49,362 bases of DNA from Actinomycetes bacterium. Lineage in GTDB: Bacteria; Actinomycetota; Acidimicrobiia; Acidimicrobiales; SZUA-35. Location of the stretch: the NCBI GenBank assembly GCA_024227975.1, contig JAAETV010000130.1:1-49362 (forward strand), written 5' to 3'. Of this stretch, positions 16,528-25,400 are shown one piece after another. Within the stretch, counting starts at the first letter, position 1, and each line of letters begins with the position of its first letter. A model generated the notes under the pieces. That model was not told where the DNA came from, ran no database searches, and saw only the letters and a list, made by a program, of their open reading frames with translations. Made by a program: the position numbers and the translations under genes.

Positions 16528-17171
16528 TCGGCCTCCCGAACGACCCCGCCACCCTCCCTCCCGTGTTCCCCCCTGATCGAGGGTTCCCCAGACCCAGTGT
16601 TCCCGTGGTGGTGCCAATGGTCGACCTGGCCGGCCAGCAGGCTCATGGGTGGCTGGCCGAGCAACGCCGGATCCTACTCAGCGGCCCTCTCGACAGCGAG
16701 ACAGTCACGACTCTGGCAGCCCAGCTCATGACCCTGGATGGGTGCTCGAGCGATGGGGTCGAGCTCGTGGTCAACAGCCATGGTGGCCCATTGGCCGAGA
16801 TCTTCGCCGTTCTCGACGTGATCGACCTGATGCGAGCCCCTGTCAACGTCACTTGCATCGGGACCGCAGCCGGGACTGCGGCCGCACTGGTTGCCTGTGG
16901 GACGGGTGAGCGGAGAGCGGCCCGTCGGGCCAGTTTCTCGCTGCGCTACGACGAACTAGAGTCGATCGAGGGGAGGACCCATGAGCTCGTGGGCCAGGTC
17001 GAGCAGCTTGCGACCCTCCGAACCCGCTACCTCGAACTGTTGGTAGCGGCCACAGACCGAGATAAGGCCACCCTGACCGAGGAACTGGATCGGGGACAGC
17101 CCCACACTGCGGCCGAGGCGCTGGCCATGGGCCTGATCGACTCCATCGCCAGCGGGCCCGGCACGCCCTAG
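16524..17171 (+). CDS. ClpP-fold protein without catalytic Ser and His (pseudo-ClpP)
   Basis: The 215-residue protein matches ClpP over most of its length: AEQRRILLSGPLDSETVTTLAAQLMTLD, VELVVNSHGGPLAEIFAVLDVIDLM, VTCIGTAAGTAAALVACG and a final AAEALAMGLIDSI. ClpP is the self-compartmentalising protease of the Clp machines. Aligned by eye to E. coli ClpP, the nucleophile in GQAASMGA becomes Gly117 (GTAAGTAA) and the His of MIHQP becomes Arg141 (SLRYD); the Asp (about 189) is kept. It therefore cannot be a Ser-His-Asp protease. It could be a ClpR-like structural subunit, a regulator of a Clp complex, or an effector controlled by the HTH protein it overlaps. The first 35 residues are Pro-rich and unlike ClpP. 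Confidence 0.72.
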   Translation: MIGLPNDPATLPPVFPPDRGFPRPSVPVVVPMVDLAGQQAHGWLAEQRRILLSGPLDSETVTTLAAQLMTLDGCSSDGVELVVNSHGGPLAEIFAVLDVIDLMRAPVNVTCIGTAAGTAAALVACGTGERRAARRASFSLRYDELESIEGRTHELVGQVEQLATLRTRYLELLVAATDRDKATLTEELDRGQPHTAAEALAMGLIDSIASGPGTP

Positions 17172-17259
17172 CCAACGAGACGCTCGATCCGCTGAGGGCC
17201 GGAGGTTGAGCTCGACAATGCGCAGGCGTCGACGGGCTGAGCGTGCCAGGGTGAGTGGT

Positions 17260-18582
17260 ATGGGTTCGACGACGAGTGGTGCTCCCCGGATCAGACGGGC
17301 TTTGTTGTCGGAGGCTGACCGGGTTCTTGGCGTCCTCGATGAGGCTGCTTCGTGGGCGTCGGCATCAGGGCTGCAACAGTGGCCCACTCGTTTCGAACCA
17401 GCTTGGATCGAGCCCGACATCGCCGCTGGAACCACCTGGCTGGTCACGGTCGACGACGACGCCGTTGGCACCATCACAATCACCGATACCGACGAACTGT
17501 GGGATGACGGGGCTGAGGCTGACGCCATCTATATCCACCGTCTGGCCGTCCGCCGACAAAGGGCCGGGCTGGGGCGAGCGATTCTGAGCTGGGTCGATGA
17601 GCGAGCAGCACGTTTGGGTACGGGTCGCGTCCGTCTCGATTGTGCCGCGGCCAATAGTGGCCTTCGTCGCTACTACGAGACGGCGGGCTTCGAGTATCGG
17701 GGCGATCGTCTGGTAGGTGGCGCTCCGGGTGATTGGGATCACACCTCGGCTGAGCCGACGGTGGTGGCTCTCTACGAGCACTTGGCTCCCGAGACGACGC
17801 CAATACTGGGCGATCGGGTCGTCGAGGCCGATCCGGTGGCCAACCTCGACGTGCTCATGGCCGAAGCCTGGCCGCCGTCTGTGACTGAGCAACATGGTCC
17901 CTGGATCTTCCGCTACGCCAATGGGGTCAGCCGGCGAGCGAACTCGGTGCTGGCCTTGGGCATGCCCGATGATGTGGGCTCGGCCATCAGCCAGGCCGAG
18001 GCCTTCTATCGTCACCATGGGGCCGAGCCCCTGTTCTTCGTCAGCGATGCCTCGACCCCCGTCACCGCCGAGGCCCAGCTAACCGACGCCGGCTACATCC
18101 CTTCGGCGGCGACGTGGATGATGAAGGGGTCGACATCCGAGGTCAGTAGATCGCTCACCGTCAATGAGCGTTGGCAGATCGAAGTATCAGACCATCCAAC
18201 GGACCGGTGGTTCGATGCCTATTGGGAGTTGGAATCGGCCCGACACTCCCCCGCCGACGATCTCGTGATGCGATCCCAGCTCTTGGCGCCTGATGCCCCG
18301 GCGCGCTTCGTGGCCGTGAGCAGCCAGGGGCAGGTGGCTGCGGTCGGGCAGGTCGTCATCATCGACGACTGGGGCTGCCTCCAATGCCTGGTAACGAGGC
18401 CGATGGCAAGACGCCAGGGGGCCGCTTCGCAGGTATTTCGTGCCCTGGTCGACGAGGCCTCGGCCGTTGGCGCCGACCATGCGTTCGCCGCCGTGGCGGC
18501 CGAGAATCGAGCTTCGCTTCATCTTTGTCGAGGCACCGGCCTCCATCCCTCCCACCGGTACCGGTACTTTCATCGGGGATGA
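17260..18582 (+). CDS. two-domain GNAT-family N-acetyltransferase
   Basis: The protein has about 440 residues from the ATG at 17260; the frame is open from a TTG at 17206, and a GTG at 17251 is also possible. The N-terminal GNAT domain (roughly residues 10-165) has the acetyl-CoA-binding core IHRLAVRRQRAGLGRAILSW with the RxxGxG/A loop, then LDCAAANSGLRRYYETAGF. The second GNAT-like domain occupies the C-terminal third, with LVTRPMARRQGAASQVFRALVDEA and ENRASLHLCRGTGL. Such tandem GNATs acetylate small amines, antibiotics or peptides; nothing here identifies the acceptor. A 54-base piece of this gene (17437-17490) recurs at 19269-19322. Confidence 0.8.
   Translation: MGSTTSGAPRIRRALLSEADRVLGVLDEAASWASASGLQQWPTRFEPAWIEPDIAAGTTWLVTVDDDAVGTITITDTDELWDDGAEADAIYIHRLAVRRQRAGLGRAILSWVDERAARLGTGRVRLDCAAANSGLRRYYETAGFEYRGDRLVGGAPGDWDHTSAEPTVVALYEHLAPETTPILGDRVVEADPVANLDVLMAEAWPPSVTEQHGPWIFRYANGVSRRANSVLALGMPDDVGSAISQAEAFYRHHGAEPLFFVSDASTPVTAEAQLTDAGYIPSAATWMMKGSTSEVSRSLTVNERWQIEVSDHPTDRWFDAYWELESARHSPADDLVMRSQLLAPDAPARFVAVSSQGQVAAVGQVVIIDDWGCLQCLVTRPMARRQGAASQVFRALVDEASAVGADHAFAAVAAENRASLHLCRGTGLHPSHRYRYFHRG
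17437..17490 (+). repeat. source copy of a dispersed 54-base duplication
   Basis: This segment of the GNAT gene encodes WLVTVDDDAVGTITIT. It is repeated on the same strand about 1.8 kb downstream at 19269-19322 with 51 of 54 bases matching (three substitutions, no gaps). Confidence 0.85.
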
Positions 18583-18710
18583 GGCAAAGTGACCTCGGCC
18601 ACTGGCTGACACAGAGCACTGATCGACCTCCCGAACGTGCGGCGAGGGGCAAAGTGGCTACCTTCCGGCTGAGCGCGTCCGGGACCGGTTCCTTGGTCTA
18701 CGATGGGTCC

Positions 18711-18860
18711 GTGGCCAACCAGCAGACGCCGCAGACCGACCCGACTCTCGGGTTCACGTTTTTGCGGGATCTCGACATCGCGGACCCAGCGGTCCGCGAC
18801 GCTGTGCTCAAAGGACGCGAGATCTTGTCCCGTCGGGCGGCCCGCAACCGCGACGCCTGA
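18711..18860 (+). CDS. small hypothetical protein (49 residues)
   Basis: The frame runs from a GTG at 18711 to a TGA at 18860. It encodes a short soluble protein with a polar Q/T/P-rich start, then FTFLRDLDIADPAVRDAVLKGREILSRRAARN, a plausible amphipathic helix pair with a basic end. A TACGAT hexamer ends eight bases before the GTG, so a leaderless transcript is possible. I do not recognise the family. Nineteen bases downstream begins another small ORF in the same direction. The size and spacing recall toxin-antitoxin or regulator pairs, but no such domain is visible. Confidence 0.4.
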   Translation: MANQQTPQTDPTLGFTFLRDLDIADPAVRDAVLKGREILSRRAARNRDA

Positions 18861-18879
18861 GCAGCCAGGTTCAGCAGTC

Positions 18880-19170
18880 GTGTCGCACCCGGTGCGAGTT
18901 CACCCAGTTTTCTACAACCGGTTGAGCTTCGCTGTCGAGACGCTCGAATCGTCGATCGAGGTCGAAATCGAGATCGTCGGCCGACACCTGTCGGCAATCG
19001 AAACAGAGTTCAGCGAACGGTGGGACGACCTCCCCGTCGACCCACGCGACCCCCAGGCCCGAACCGCCGAAGGACTCGTCGACATCATCCCGGCAATCTT
19101 CGTCGTACAGGCCCGAATGCAATCCGACGGAACCATCAGCATCCGAGACATCGTGTTCATCGCCTGGTGA
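18880..19170 (+). CDS. small hypothetical protein (96 residues)
   Basis: A GTG-initiated frame encodes an acidic protein: SHPVRVHPVFYNRLSFAVETLESSIEVEIEIVGRHLSAIETEF, then ERWDDLPVDPRDPQARTAEGLVDIIPAIFVVQARMQSDGTISIRDIVFIAW. The alternation of beta-like and helical segments looks protein-like, but I recognise no family. The ribosome site is weak. It follows the 49-residue ORF by 19 bases and is followed by a stretch holding a duplicated scrap of the GNAT gene, so it may sit in a small rearranged island. It could be real or a degraded gene. Confidence 0.45.
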   Translation: MSHPVRVHPVFYNRLSFAVETLESSIEVEIEIVGRHLSAIETEFSERWDDLPVDPRDPQARTAEGLVDIIPAIFVVQARMQSDGTISIRDIVFIAW

Positions 19171-19268
19171 TCATCAAGAACCGCGGCACAACACTCGGGC
19201 CGGATTGGCCGTCTCAATGAGGGTTCGTCAACTCCGACAGCGCCCTCGCCTACTCGCCGACCTGTGAT

Positions 19269-19322
19269 TGGCTGGTCACGGTCGACGACGGCGCCGTTGA
19301 CACCATCACAATCACCGAAACC
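19269..19322 (+). pseudogene. duplicated fragment of the GNAT acetyltransferase gene
   Basis: 54 bases match 17437-17490 of the GNAT gene with three mismatches. In the same phase they read WLVTVDDGAVDTITIT, but similarity stops sharply on both sides and no longer frame is retained. It is a partial tandem-type duplication in the space between the small ORFs and the LysR gene. The low divergence suggests that it is fairly recent. Confidence 0.75.
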
Positions 19323-19347
19323 CTTCATGCTCCGTGTGGGGGTTGCC

Positions 19348-20256
19348 TCAGATCGACGCCAGCTGCTTGGTGCATACCTCGGCGACGATGTCGATGAACC
19401 GTTGTGCCACTGGCGCCAAGGTACGCTCGCCGTCCCAGATGATCGAGAGTTGGCGTGGTTCGAGCTCCGGTTCGGTGGTCCGAACCGAGATGGTGGGGTC
19501 AGAGGTGTCGACGGCCAGTAGGGAAACAATGGCAATCCCGACCCTGGCCCCGACCATCCCCTGGACGGCGCCATTGTCGTGGGACCGGAAGACGTAGTTG
19601 GGTGTCACGCCGAGACGTTCGAGACCACGATCGATGCCCAGGCCACAGGGGTCGTCCTCGGGCTGACCGATCATGGGCTGACCGGAGAGAGTGAGGAGGT
19701 CGACCGGGCCGGCGGGAAAGCCGGGCTGGACAACGGCGATATGAGGATCCGCTCCGAGGTATTGACACCCGAATGCCGGGTCGACCTCTCCGGCCGCGAA
19801 TGCGAGATCGATCTCCCCGCTGGCCAGCGCACCGAAGCGGAAGTCCTGCTCGTATTCCTGATCGATCAGGGTGACCTCGACACCGGGCGCTTCCTCGTGG
19901 AGCTGGCGCAGCGTTTCCGGCAGCACTCGGGCCGAGATCGACTGGAAGGTACCGATAGCCAGGTTGCCCGACACACCCCGTGCAAACCGGTCGAGATCAC
20001 GTTCGGCAGTCTCCAGCCCCTCGATGAACCCATTGGCATGGCTGAGCAATAGTGTGCCGGCTGGGGTGAGCCGGGGCGGCCGAGGCCCAGCCGGTCGATC
20101 GAACAGGGGCTGGCCGACGAGTTGTTCGAGCGCAGCAACCTGCTGAGACACCGCCGACTGGGTGAAACCAAGCCGGCTGGCGGCACGACCGAACGTGCCC
20201 TCCTCGGCAACCGCCCTCAGTGCCAGCAGATGACGGGTACTCAGGTCACTCCACAT
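19348..20256 (-). CDS. LysR-type transcriptional regulator
   Basis: The protein has 302 residues from the ATG at 20256 (MWSDLSTRHLLALRAV). A farther start at 20286 would overlap the -35 element of the opposite promoter and gives an unusual N-terminal tail. The N-terminal winged helix is classical: AVAEEGTFGRAASRLGFTQSAVSQQVAALEQLVGQPLFDR. It is followed by the linker helix and a periplasmic-binding-like effector domain (GNLAIGTFQSISARVLPETL, then LASGEIDLAF). LysR proteins usually control a divergent gene; here that is the 93-residue ORF at 20338. The shared spacer contains a palindromic ATTGCAAT at 20285-20292, which lies across the start of the opposite promoter and could be part of a binding site. 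Confidence 0.9.
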   Translation of the reverse strand: MWSDLSTRHLLALRAVAEEGTFGRAASRLGFTQSAVSQQVAALEQLVGQPLFDRPAGPRPPRLTPAGTLLLSHANGFIEGLETAERDLDRFARGVSGNLAIGTFQSISARVLPETLRQLHEEAPGVEVTLIDQEYEQDFRFGALASGEIDLAFAAGEVDPAFGCQYLGADPHIAVVQPGFPAGPVDLLTLSGQPMIGQPEDDPCGLGIDRGLERLGVTPNYVFRSHDNGAVQGMVGARVGIAIVSLLAVDTSDPTISVRTTEPELEPRQLSIIWDGERTLAPVAQRFIDIVAEVCTKQLASI

Positions 20257-20285
20257 TCTGACATCATAAGCATTTCTAATCATCA

Positions 20286-20314
20286 TTGCAATTTTTCACC
20301 GCTTTTCCTAATGT
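20286..20314 (+). promoter_or_regulatory. sigma-70-type promoter of the 93-residue ORF
   Basis: TTGCAA (20286-20291), a 17-base spacer and TAATGT (20309-20314) match -35 and -10 boxes with ideal spacing. The start site would be near 20321, leaving a leader of about 17 bases with an AGGGTGA ribosome site before the ATG at 20338. The -35 box coincides with the ATTGCAAT palindrome, so a LysR-type factor bound there would affect this promoter directly. The local AT-richness contrasts with the surrounding genes. Confidence 0.55.
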
Positions 20315-20337
20315 ACATACGGCTTTAGGGTGAACAT

Positions 20338-20619
20338 ATGAAGCAGATTCCAACGACCTCAGACCTAGCCACCCTTGGCATCGAACTCGACAACAACGGG
20401 TTCGGCCCCCACGAGTCCACCATCGATGAGATCGTCTCCCTGGCCCGTCTGGTCATGCCAGATCTCGTCGCCGTTGACGTACTGGGCGATGTGGTAGCCC
20501 CCGATGTGGTTCGAGCTCGGGCCTTCTCTGTACTGGCCGCCCACTGGCGACTGTGCCACACCCTCCTCCTGGACCAAGCCCGCATCGAAGTGTCCGTTCC
20601 CGAACTGGTAGCCGCCTAG
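20338..20619 (+). CDS. hypothetical helical protein (93 residues), divergent from LysR
   Basis: This small soluble protein reads MKQIPTTSDLATLGIELDNNGFGPHESTIDEIVSLARLVMPD, then a helical region ending VLAAHWRLCHTLLLDQARIEVSVPELVAA. It has a well-placed AGGGTGA ribosome site and a good promoter, and a strong hairpin follows its stop, so it looks like a complete monocistronic unit. I recognise no family. Being divergent from a LysR regulator, it is the most likely target of that regulator. Confidence 0.65.
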   Translation: MKQIPTTSDLATLGIELDNNGFGPHESTIDEIVSLARLVMPDLVAVDVLGDVVAPDVVRARAFSVLAAHWRLCHTLLLDQARIEVSVPELVAA

Positions 20620-20628
20620 ACCACAACC

Positions 20629-20666
20629 AAGGCTCCCGTAGCCCGACTCGTCACCACGGGAGCCTT
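20629..20666. terminator. hairpin terminator after the 93-residue ORF
   Basis: A perfect 11-base stem (AAGGCTCCCGT pairing with ACGGGAGCCTT) with a 16-base loop begins nine bases after the stop codon. There is no U-run, as is common for terminators of high-GC actinobacteria. Confidence 0.7.
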
Positions 20667-20688
20667 GCCCGCTGGCACAATTGCCGTC

Positions 20689-21408
20689 ATGCCCTCTGGT
20701 CTCGACGGCAATCCCGATCCAATCGTGACCCCGCAGAGAACCGACGTATTGGAACACGCAGCCGGACTCGTCCTCAATCGCCGACGTGATAACAAGCCCT
20801 TCGTGGTCGGCATCGACGGGATCGACGGCTCGGGCAAGAGCACCTTCGCCGGTGAGGTGGCCTTGCTTCTGACCGGAGAGGGTCTGAACGTGATCCGTGC
20901 GACCGTCGACTCGTTCCACCAGCCGCAAAGGATCCGTTGGCGAAAGGGCAAACGATCACCGGCGGGTTTCTACTTCGACTCTCACGACCTCGATGCCCTG
21001 CGCTGCCTCCTGCTCGATCCTTTCCAGGCTGGAGCAGGGTCGACCTATCGGACCGCTGCATTCGATGAACCGACCGATCAACCGGTCGAAGCACCAGTTG
21101 AGACCGTCGTCGGCGATGAGGTCCTGCTTTTCGACGGGATCTTCCTCGGCCGACCAGAACTGGCCGACTACTGGGACCTCACCATCTTCCTCGACGGGCA
21201 GGCGAGGGTGAACCTTGGCCGCCTGAGCCACATCTTGGCCGACGCGCCAGAGACCGGGACCGATCTGGTCGACCATGTACTGAGGTGGGTCGAGCGCATC
21301 GACCGCTACTCCTCCGGGATGCGCCTCTACCTCGACACCGAAGATCCCCAGGCCCGAGCCGACCTCGTCATCGACAACAACGACCTGGCCAACCCATCAG
21401 TCCTCTGA
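20689..21408 (+). CDS. uridine kinase-like P-loop nucleoside kinase
   Basis: The protein has 239 residues from the ATG at 20689; an earlier TTG at 20665 lies inside the preceding hairpin. The Walker A motif GIDGIDGSGKSTFAGEVALLL, the following ATVDSFHQPQRIRWRKG segment (compare the DxFY/H region of uridine kinases) and YFDSHDLDALRCLLLDP match the uridine kinase/phosphoribulokinase family. A helical lid with arginines follows and the protein ends VIDNNDLANPSVL. Members phosphorylate nucleosides, pantothenate or sugar-like molecules with ATP; the substrate is not evident. Its last 12 bases overlap the convergent gene on the other strand. Confidence 0.75.
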   Translation: MPSGLDGNPDPIVTPQRTDVLEHAAGLVLNRRRDNKPFVVGIDGIDGSGKSTFAGEVALLLTGEGLNVIRATVDSFHQPQRIRWRKGKRSPAGFYFDSHDLDALRCLLLDPFQAGAGSTYRTAAFDEPTDQPVEAPVETVVGDEVLLFDGIFLGRPELADYWDLTIFLDGQARVNLGRLSHILADAPETGTDLVDHVLRWVERIDRYSSGMRLYLDTEDPQARADLVIDNNDLANPSVL

Positions 21409-22383
21409 ACCGCTCCCTCGGCCTTGGCCCATGCCAGCCAGGCGCTCGAGGCTGAGGCCACCGATCGCCAGGCGCTCCTTGCGGTTCTGGAGTAAGGATT
21501 GGGTCCAGTCGACGATGCCTCCATCACCGATCTCCAGTTGCAGCTCGTCGGTCTCGACCGACAGCTTGAAGCAGACGTTCGGGTAGTAACCCCGCCCTTC
21601 ACCGCGATCGGGCCTCCGCTCACACATCTGAGTCGGCCCGGTGATGGTTTCGCAGATCCGATCGATGACATCGCCGAAGCGACCATCGAAGTCGGTCAGT
21701 CCGATCTGGACCCGTGCACCGGGGGCAGAGCGGGCGATGACATTGATCATGGTTTCCAGCATCGATGTCAAAGCCGCACCCTCGAATAGGCGATCACCGA
21801 TATCTCGTCCCGCAATCACCAGCCCGTAGAGGCAGAAATGGGCAAAGGATACGGGTCCCTCAAATTGCTGAGCCCGGACAACTCGATCGACGGCCGCCAG
21901 CCGGACCGGTTCCACCGAGCGCGGATCACGAGCCAGAAGTTGGCGGCGGCGCATCGCTGCCTCCAGGGTCAGCGAGTTCGTGGTGTCGGCTGCAACCTCG
22001 CTCAGCCTCATGGTGGTGATCACATTGTTCTGATGCACGGACCCGAGAGCAGAGTGGGTACCAAGGGGGGCAAGAGGTGAGATAGTGACGGGCTCGAAGA
22101 GGGGTCGGCTTGCTTCGAGGGCGTCCAGTTGGAGTCGGGCCAGGACCACCGGGTCTATTTGGGCCGGGGCAACAAACCGGTCACGCTGGTACTGGTTCAT
22201 GACATCAGCCGGGGACCGTCGGTCGGCCCGGCTACGAGCAACCTCCAACAACATGGTCACCAGATCCGAGCCCGCCAGGCCGTTGGCCAGGGCCTCCAGT
22301 GCATCAACGTTGGAATCGACGGCGAGAATCCGCCCCAGGGCCGGGTGTCCGACAACTTCGTCCACCCCCCGACCATAGGTCAA
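21397..22383 (-). CDS. conserved protein with class II aminoacyl-tRNA-synthetase-like core, function unknown
   Basis: The protein has 328 residues from a TTG at 22383; a GTG at 22365 is an alternative. The central region SPLAPLGTHSALGSVHQNNVITTMRLSEVAADTTNSLTLEAAMRRR has the look of class II synthetase motif 2 territory (R-x-x-E followed by a D-x-T-N-x-L-x-L helix). The tail GDGGIVDWTQSLLQNRKERLAIGGLSLERL resembles the end-of-core strand and helix that holds motif 3. No anticodon-binding domain is present and the length is short for a synthetase. It may be a paralogue that activates a carboxylate without charging tRNA, or may have lost catalysis. The fold assignment comes from my reading of the motifs and needs a profile search. 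Confidence 0.4.
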   Translation of the reverse strand: MTYGRGVDEVVGHPALGRILAVDSNVDALEALANGLAGSDLVTMLLEVARSRADRRSPADVMNQYQRDRFVAPAQIDPVVLARLQLDALEASRPLFEPVTISPLAPLGTHSALGSVHQNNVITTMRLSEVAADTTNSLTLEAAMRRRQLLARDPRSVEPVRLAAVDRVVRAQQFEGPVSFAHFCLYGLVIAGRDIGDRLFEGAALTSMLETMINVIARSAPGARVQIGLTDFDGRFGDVIDRICETITGPTQMCERRPDRGEGRGYYPNVCFKLSVETDELQLEIGDGGIVDWTQSLLQNRKERLAIGGLSLERLAGMGQGRGSGSED

Positions 22384-22449
22384 CGTGCGCCCGCCGGAGA
22401 TCGGAATATGGACCCGACCCCCAGCGATGGGCGCGGTTGACGAGTTCGG

Positions 22450-25400
22450 CTAACGCTCGCAGTTCAGAACGACCTCGAAGTTCGCACAGCTGTCGACCCC
22501 ACGGCCACCGTCTCCGTTGTCGGAGCCGTCACCACCGTCGAGCGAGTCCTTTCCATTCCCTCCGCGGATCTCATCGGAGCCGGCACCACCGTTGACGGTG
22601 TCCTTTCCGTTGCCTCCGTCGATGGTGTCATTCCCCTGCTCACCGTTGATTCTGTCCTTGCCATTGCCACCGTTGACAGTGTCGTCGCCGTAGCCGGAAC
22701 AGATCACATCGTTGCCGTTGCCACCGGAGATCTCGTCATTCCCGCCAAAGGTCATGATGACGTCAGCCTTGCTCGTGCCGACGATGACATCGTCTCCTGG
22801 GGTGCCGATGATGGTGGCCGGTCGGCCCTGACAGGTCGGATTGTCGGGGATCGAGTCCAGACCGAGGCCCATCACCAATGGATCGTGATCAGACGAGCGC
22901 AGGGGGTCTGGGTCATAGGTCGGCAGAACACCCGATTCCCGCTCCCACGATGACTCACCGGCATCGCGGTTGTCGTCGTTGTAGTCGAAGACATTGATCT
23001 CATCAGCGTTGATGTGCCACGGGGTGGCCCCGGTGATCTGGGGTAGCAGGGAGCCGTTGGCCAACCCGTGGTCGAGGTAGCCGAGCTGGCCGTCGAACAC
23101 ATAGCTGTAGGCACCCGAGCCCTGGAACTGGGCCATGAGGTCGGTGTAGCCGACACCGGTCAGGGCCGTGATGGCATCCTCGGAGGCATAGGCGTTGAGG
23201 TCGCCCATGATGAGGAAGTCAGGATCCCCACTATTGGTCGGGTCGGTGTCCAGGTAGTTGGCCAGGGCCGTGGCCGCCGCGGCCCTAGTGCCGGGGCAGT
23301 TGGCCTGGCCGTCGTTGAGGCCGGGGTCACCGACATCGTCGCAGGGCGAGCCCTTCGACTTGAGATGGTTCACCGCCACGGTGAAACGCTCCTGGGTTGT
23401 GTTCTCGACGAACGTCTGGATGAGGACTGGACGGTTCTTGGTGTCGATGAACGTGGGGTCGACCGAGCTGTCGAGGATGGCGAAGTCACCCAGCGGAGCC
23501 ACCGAGGCGGGCTGGTAGATCAGGCCCACCTTGATGGCGTCGTCGCCGATGAACCCAGTGGCGATGTGGTCGTAGGTGCCTGGAGCGGTTGCCCCATTGA
23601 GCCCGGCGACGAGGTCGACGATCGACGCATCATCGCCGTCGTTCTCCAACTCGACGAGACCGAGGACATCGGCATCCATACCAAGCATGGCGGCCACGAT
23701 CTTGGCCCGCTGACGATCGAGCTCTGCGGAGCTGTCGGCACCGCGACAGTCCAAGGTCCCGCTAGGGCCACAGTCGCCAATGCTGCCGCTCGATGTGACG
23801 TCGATTGTGGTGAAATAGTTCAGCACGTTCATGCTGGCGACGGTGGTTGAGCCACCGACCGGAGCCGGAGCCGCCGGGGCTTGATTGGCCGGTGTGAAGG
23901 TGTAGTCGTAGGCATCGGGGACGGGGCGAATCCGCCAAGCTTCGGTGCCCGAGGACCCCGCCCAACTCCAGTGAATGACACCGGTGAGGGCGGTGATGGT
24001 GTCACCGCCGCGGAACCGGTTGCCGACCGAGAGGCCGCCTTCGGGGTAGTAGTAGGCCTCATCTGGACCATCGGAGACGGCGTCGTTGTTGTCGTTGGAG
24101 TTGTCGTCGAGGATGATCCGGCGTTGGGCCAGATCATCGAGGAAGGCAGCGTAGCCAGCGACACTGGGGGCGTTGTCGTGGGTGAACTGGAACGGCCTCG
24201 AAGACTCGGTGAGGACGATCTGCCCGAAACGGGCCAGCTGGAAGTACTCACTGACAGCCAGGGTGTCTGGGAAGGTCACGAGCATGCCCTCGACCCCTTC
24301 AAATGTTGATTCCGCAATCGTGGGTCCGGATGCGGGCAGGTCAACCGAGGCCGGCGTCGGGAGCGGATTGGCTGAGCTCTCGATGACGACGGAGCCGCCC
24401 GTCATGTCGATCTGGCTCATGCCCTGAAAATCAGTAGCAGACCCGATCACTGTTGCCACGTCACCGGTGGCGATGGCAGCTGGGCAGTTGCCGCGGCAGT
24501 ACACGAATATGCCTTCCGATGTATCCGGATCGGCGTCGGCCTCGAGGTCCTCCTCCTGCAGGAAGAACCCGTCGAGCACGTCGTCACGCTCGAACAGGCT
24601 GGTGACGATGCCCTGAGCCTTGACCGGGCCGCCGATGGCCACGGTTGCGTCGGAGCCCTGGATGTTGTGGATCAGCTCCAACTCCGGCTCGTCCGTCTCA
24701 CATGTGGTGTTGTCGGCGCCGGGCGTCCCGCGGTCGCCGGCTCCGAAGCTGGCAGAGCCCTCGCACCAGTTGGCACCGTCATCATTGCTGGTGTACTCGG
24801 TTGAGGGCGGATCCAGGTTCATGGATGCGCCAATGGGATCGGGCCAGAGGGGCCCGCCGTCATATTCGATGCGGTCGAACTCGACGGCGCCAGGGCTGGT
24901 GAGGATGACCTCATCATCACTGTTGGCGAGGAACATACCGCTGTACTCATAGTCGACGGCCACCCCACCATTGGCGCTGCTGACAGCATTGATGCCCAGT
25001 ACGGCGTAGCCGCCAGCGGGCACTTTCACCTCACCGGAGATGACATGACTGTTGGTGCCAGCGTCGGAAATCATCCAGCCATCCAGATTGATCTCGGCAC
25101 CAGACTGATTCTTGACCTCGAACCATTCGCCGTTGCTGTCGGAAACCGCTGATGGATTCTGCATCACCTCGGTGATAACAAGATCACCGACGGCAGGCCC
25201 GCCCGCTCCATCGCCGGACGAGACCACGATGTTGCGGAAGGCGACGCCCTCACCGCCGCCATTGGTCAATGCCGTCATCGTCAGCGTCAGCTGGCTTCCG
25301 GTGCCCGCAAGCGGGGCCGAAAGGGTCTGGAGAACGTTTGAAAGGGGAACGGCGCCGGCGTTCAGTGGATCATTCAAGGTGAACGTGGCACCTGAAGCCA

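Noticed and set aside
22460..22780. Short-period repeats that could suggest a CRISPR-like or satellite array
   Set aside because: They encode RTX nonapeptides of the nuclease; there are no constant repeats with unique spacers.
23068..23850. Plus-strand ORF of 260 codons inside the nuclease gene
   Set aside because: It is antisense to the conserved endonuclease/exonuclease/phosphatase domain, with no family features.
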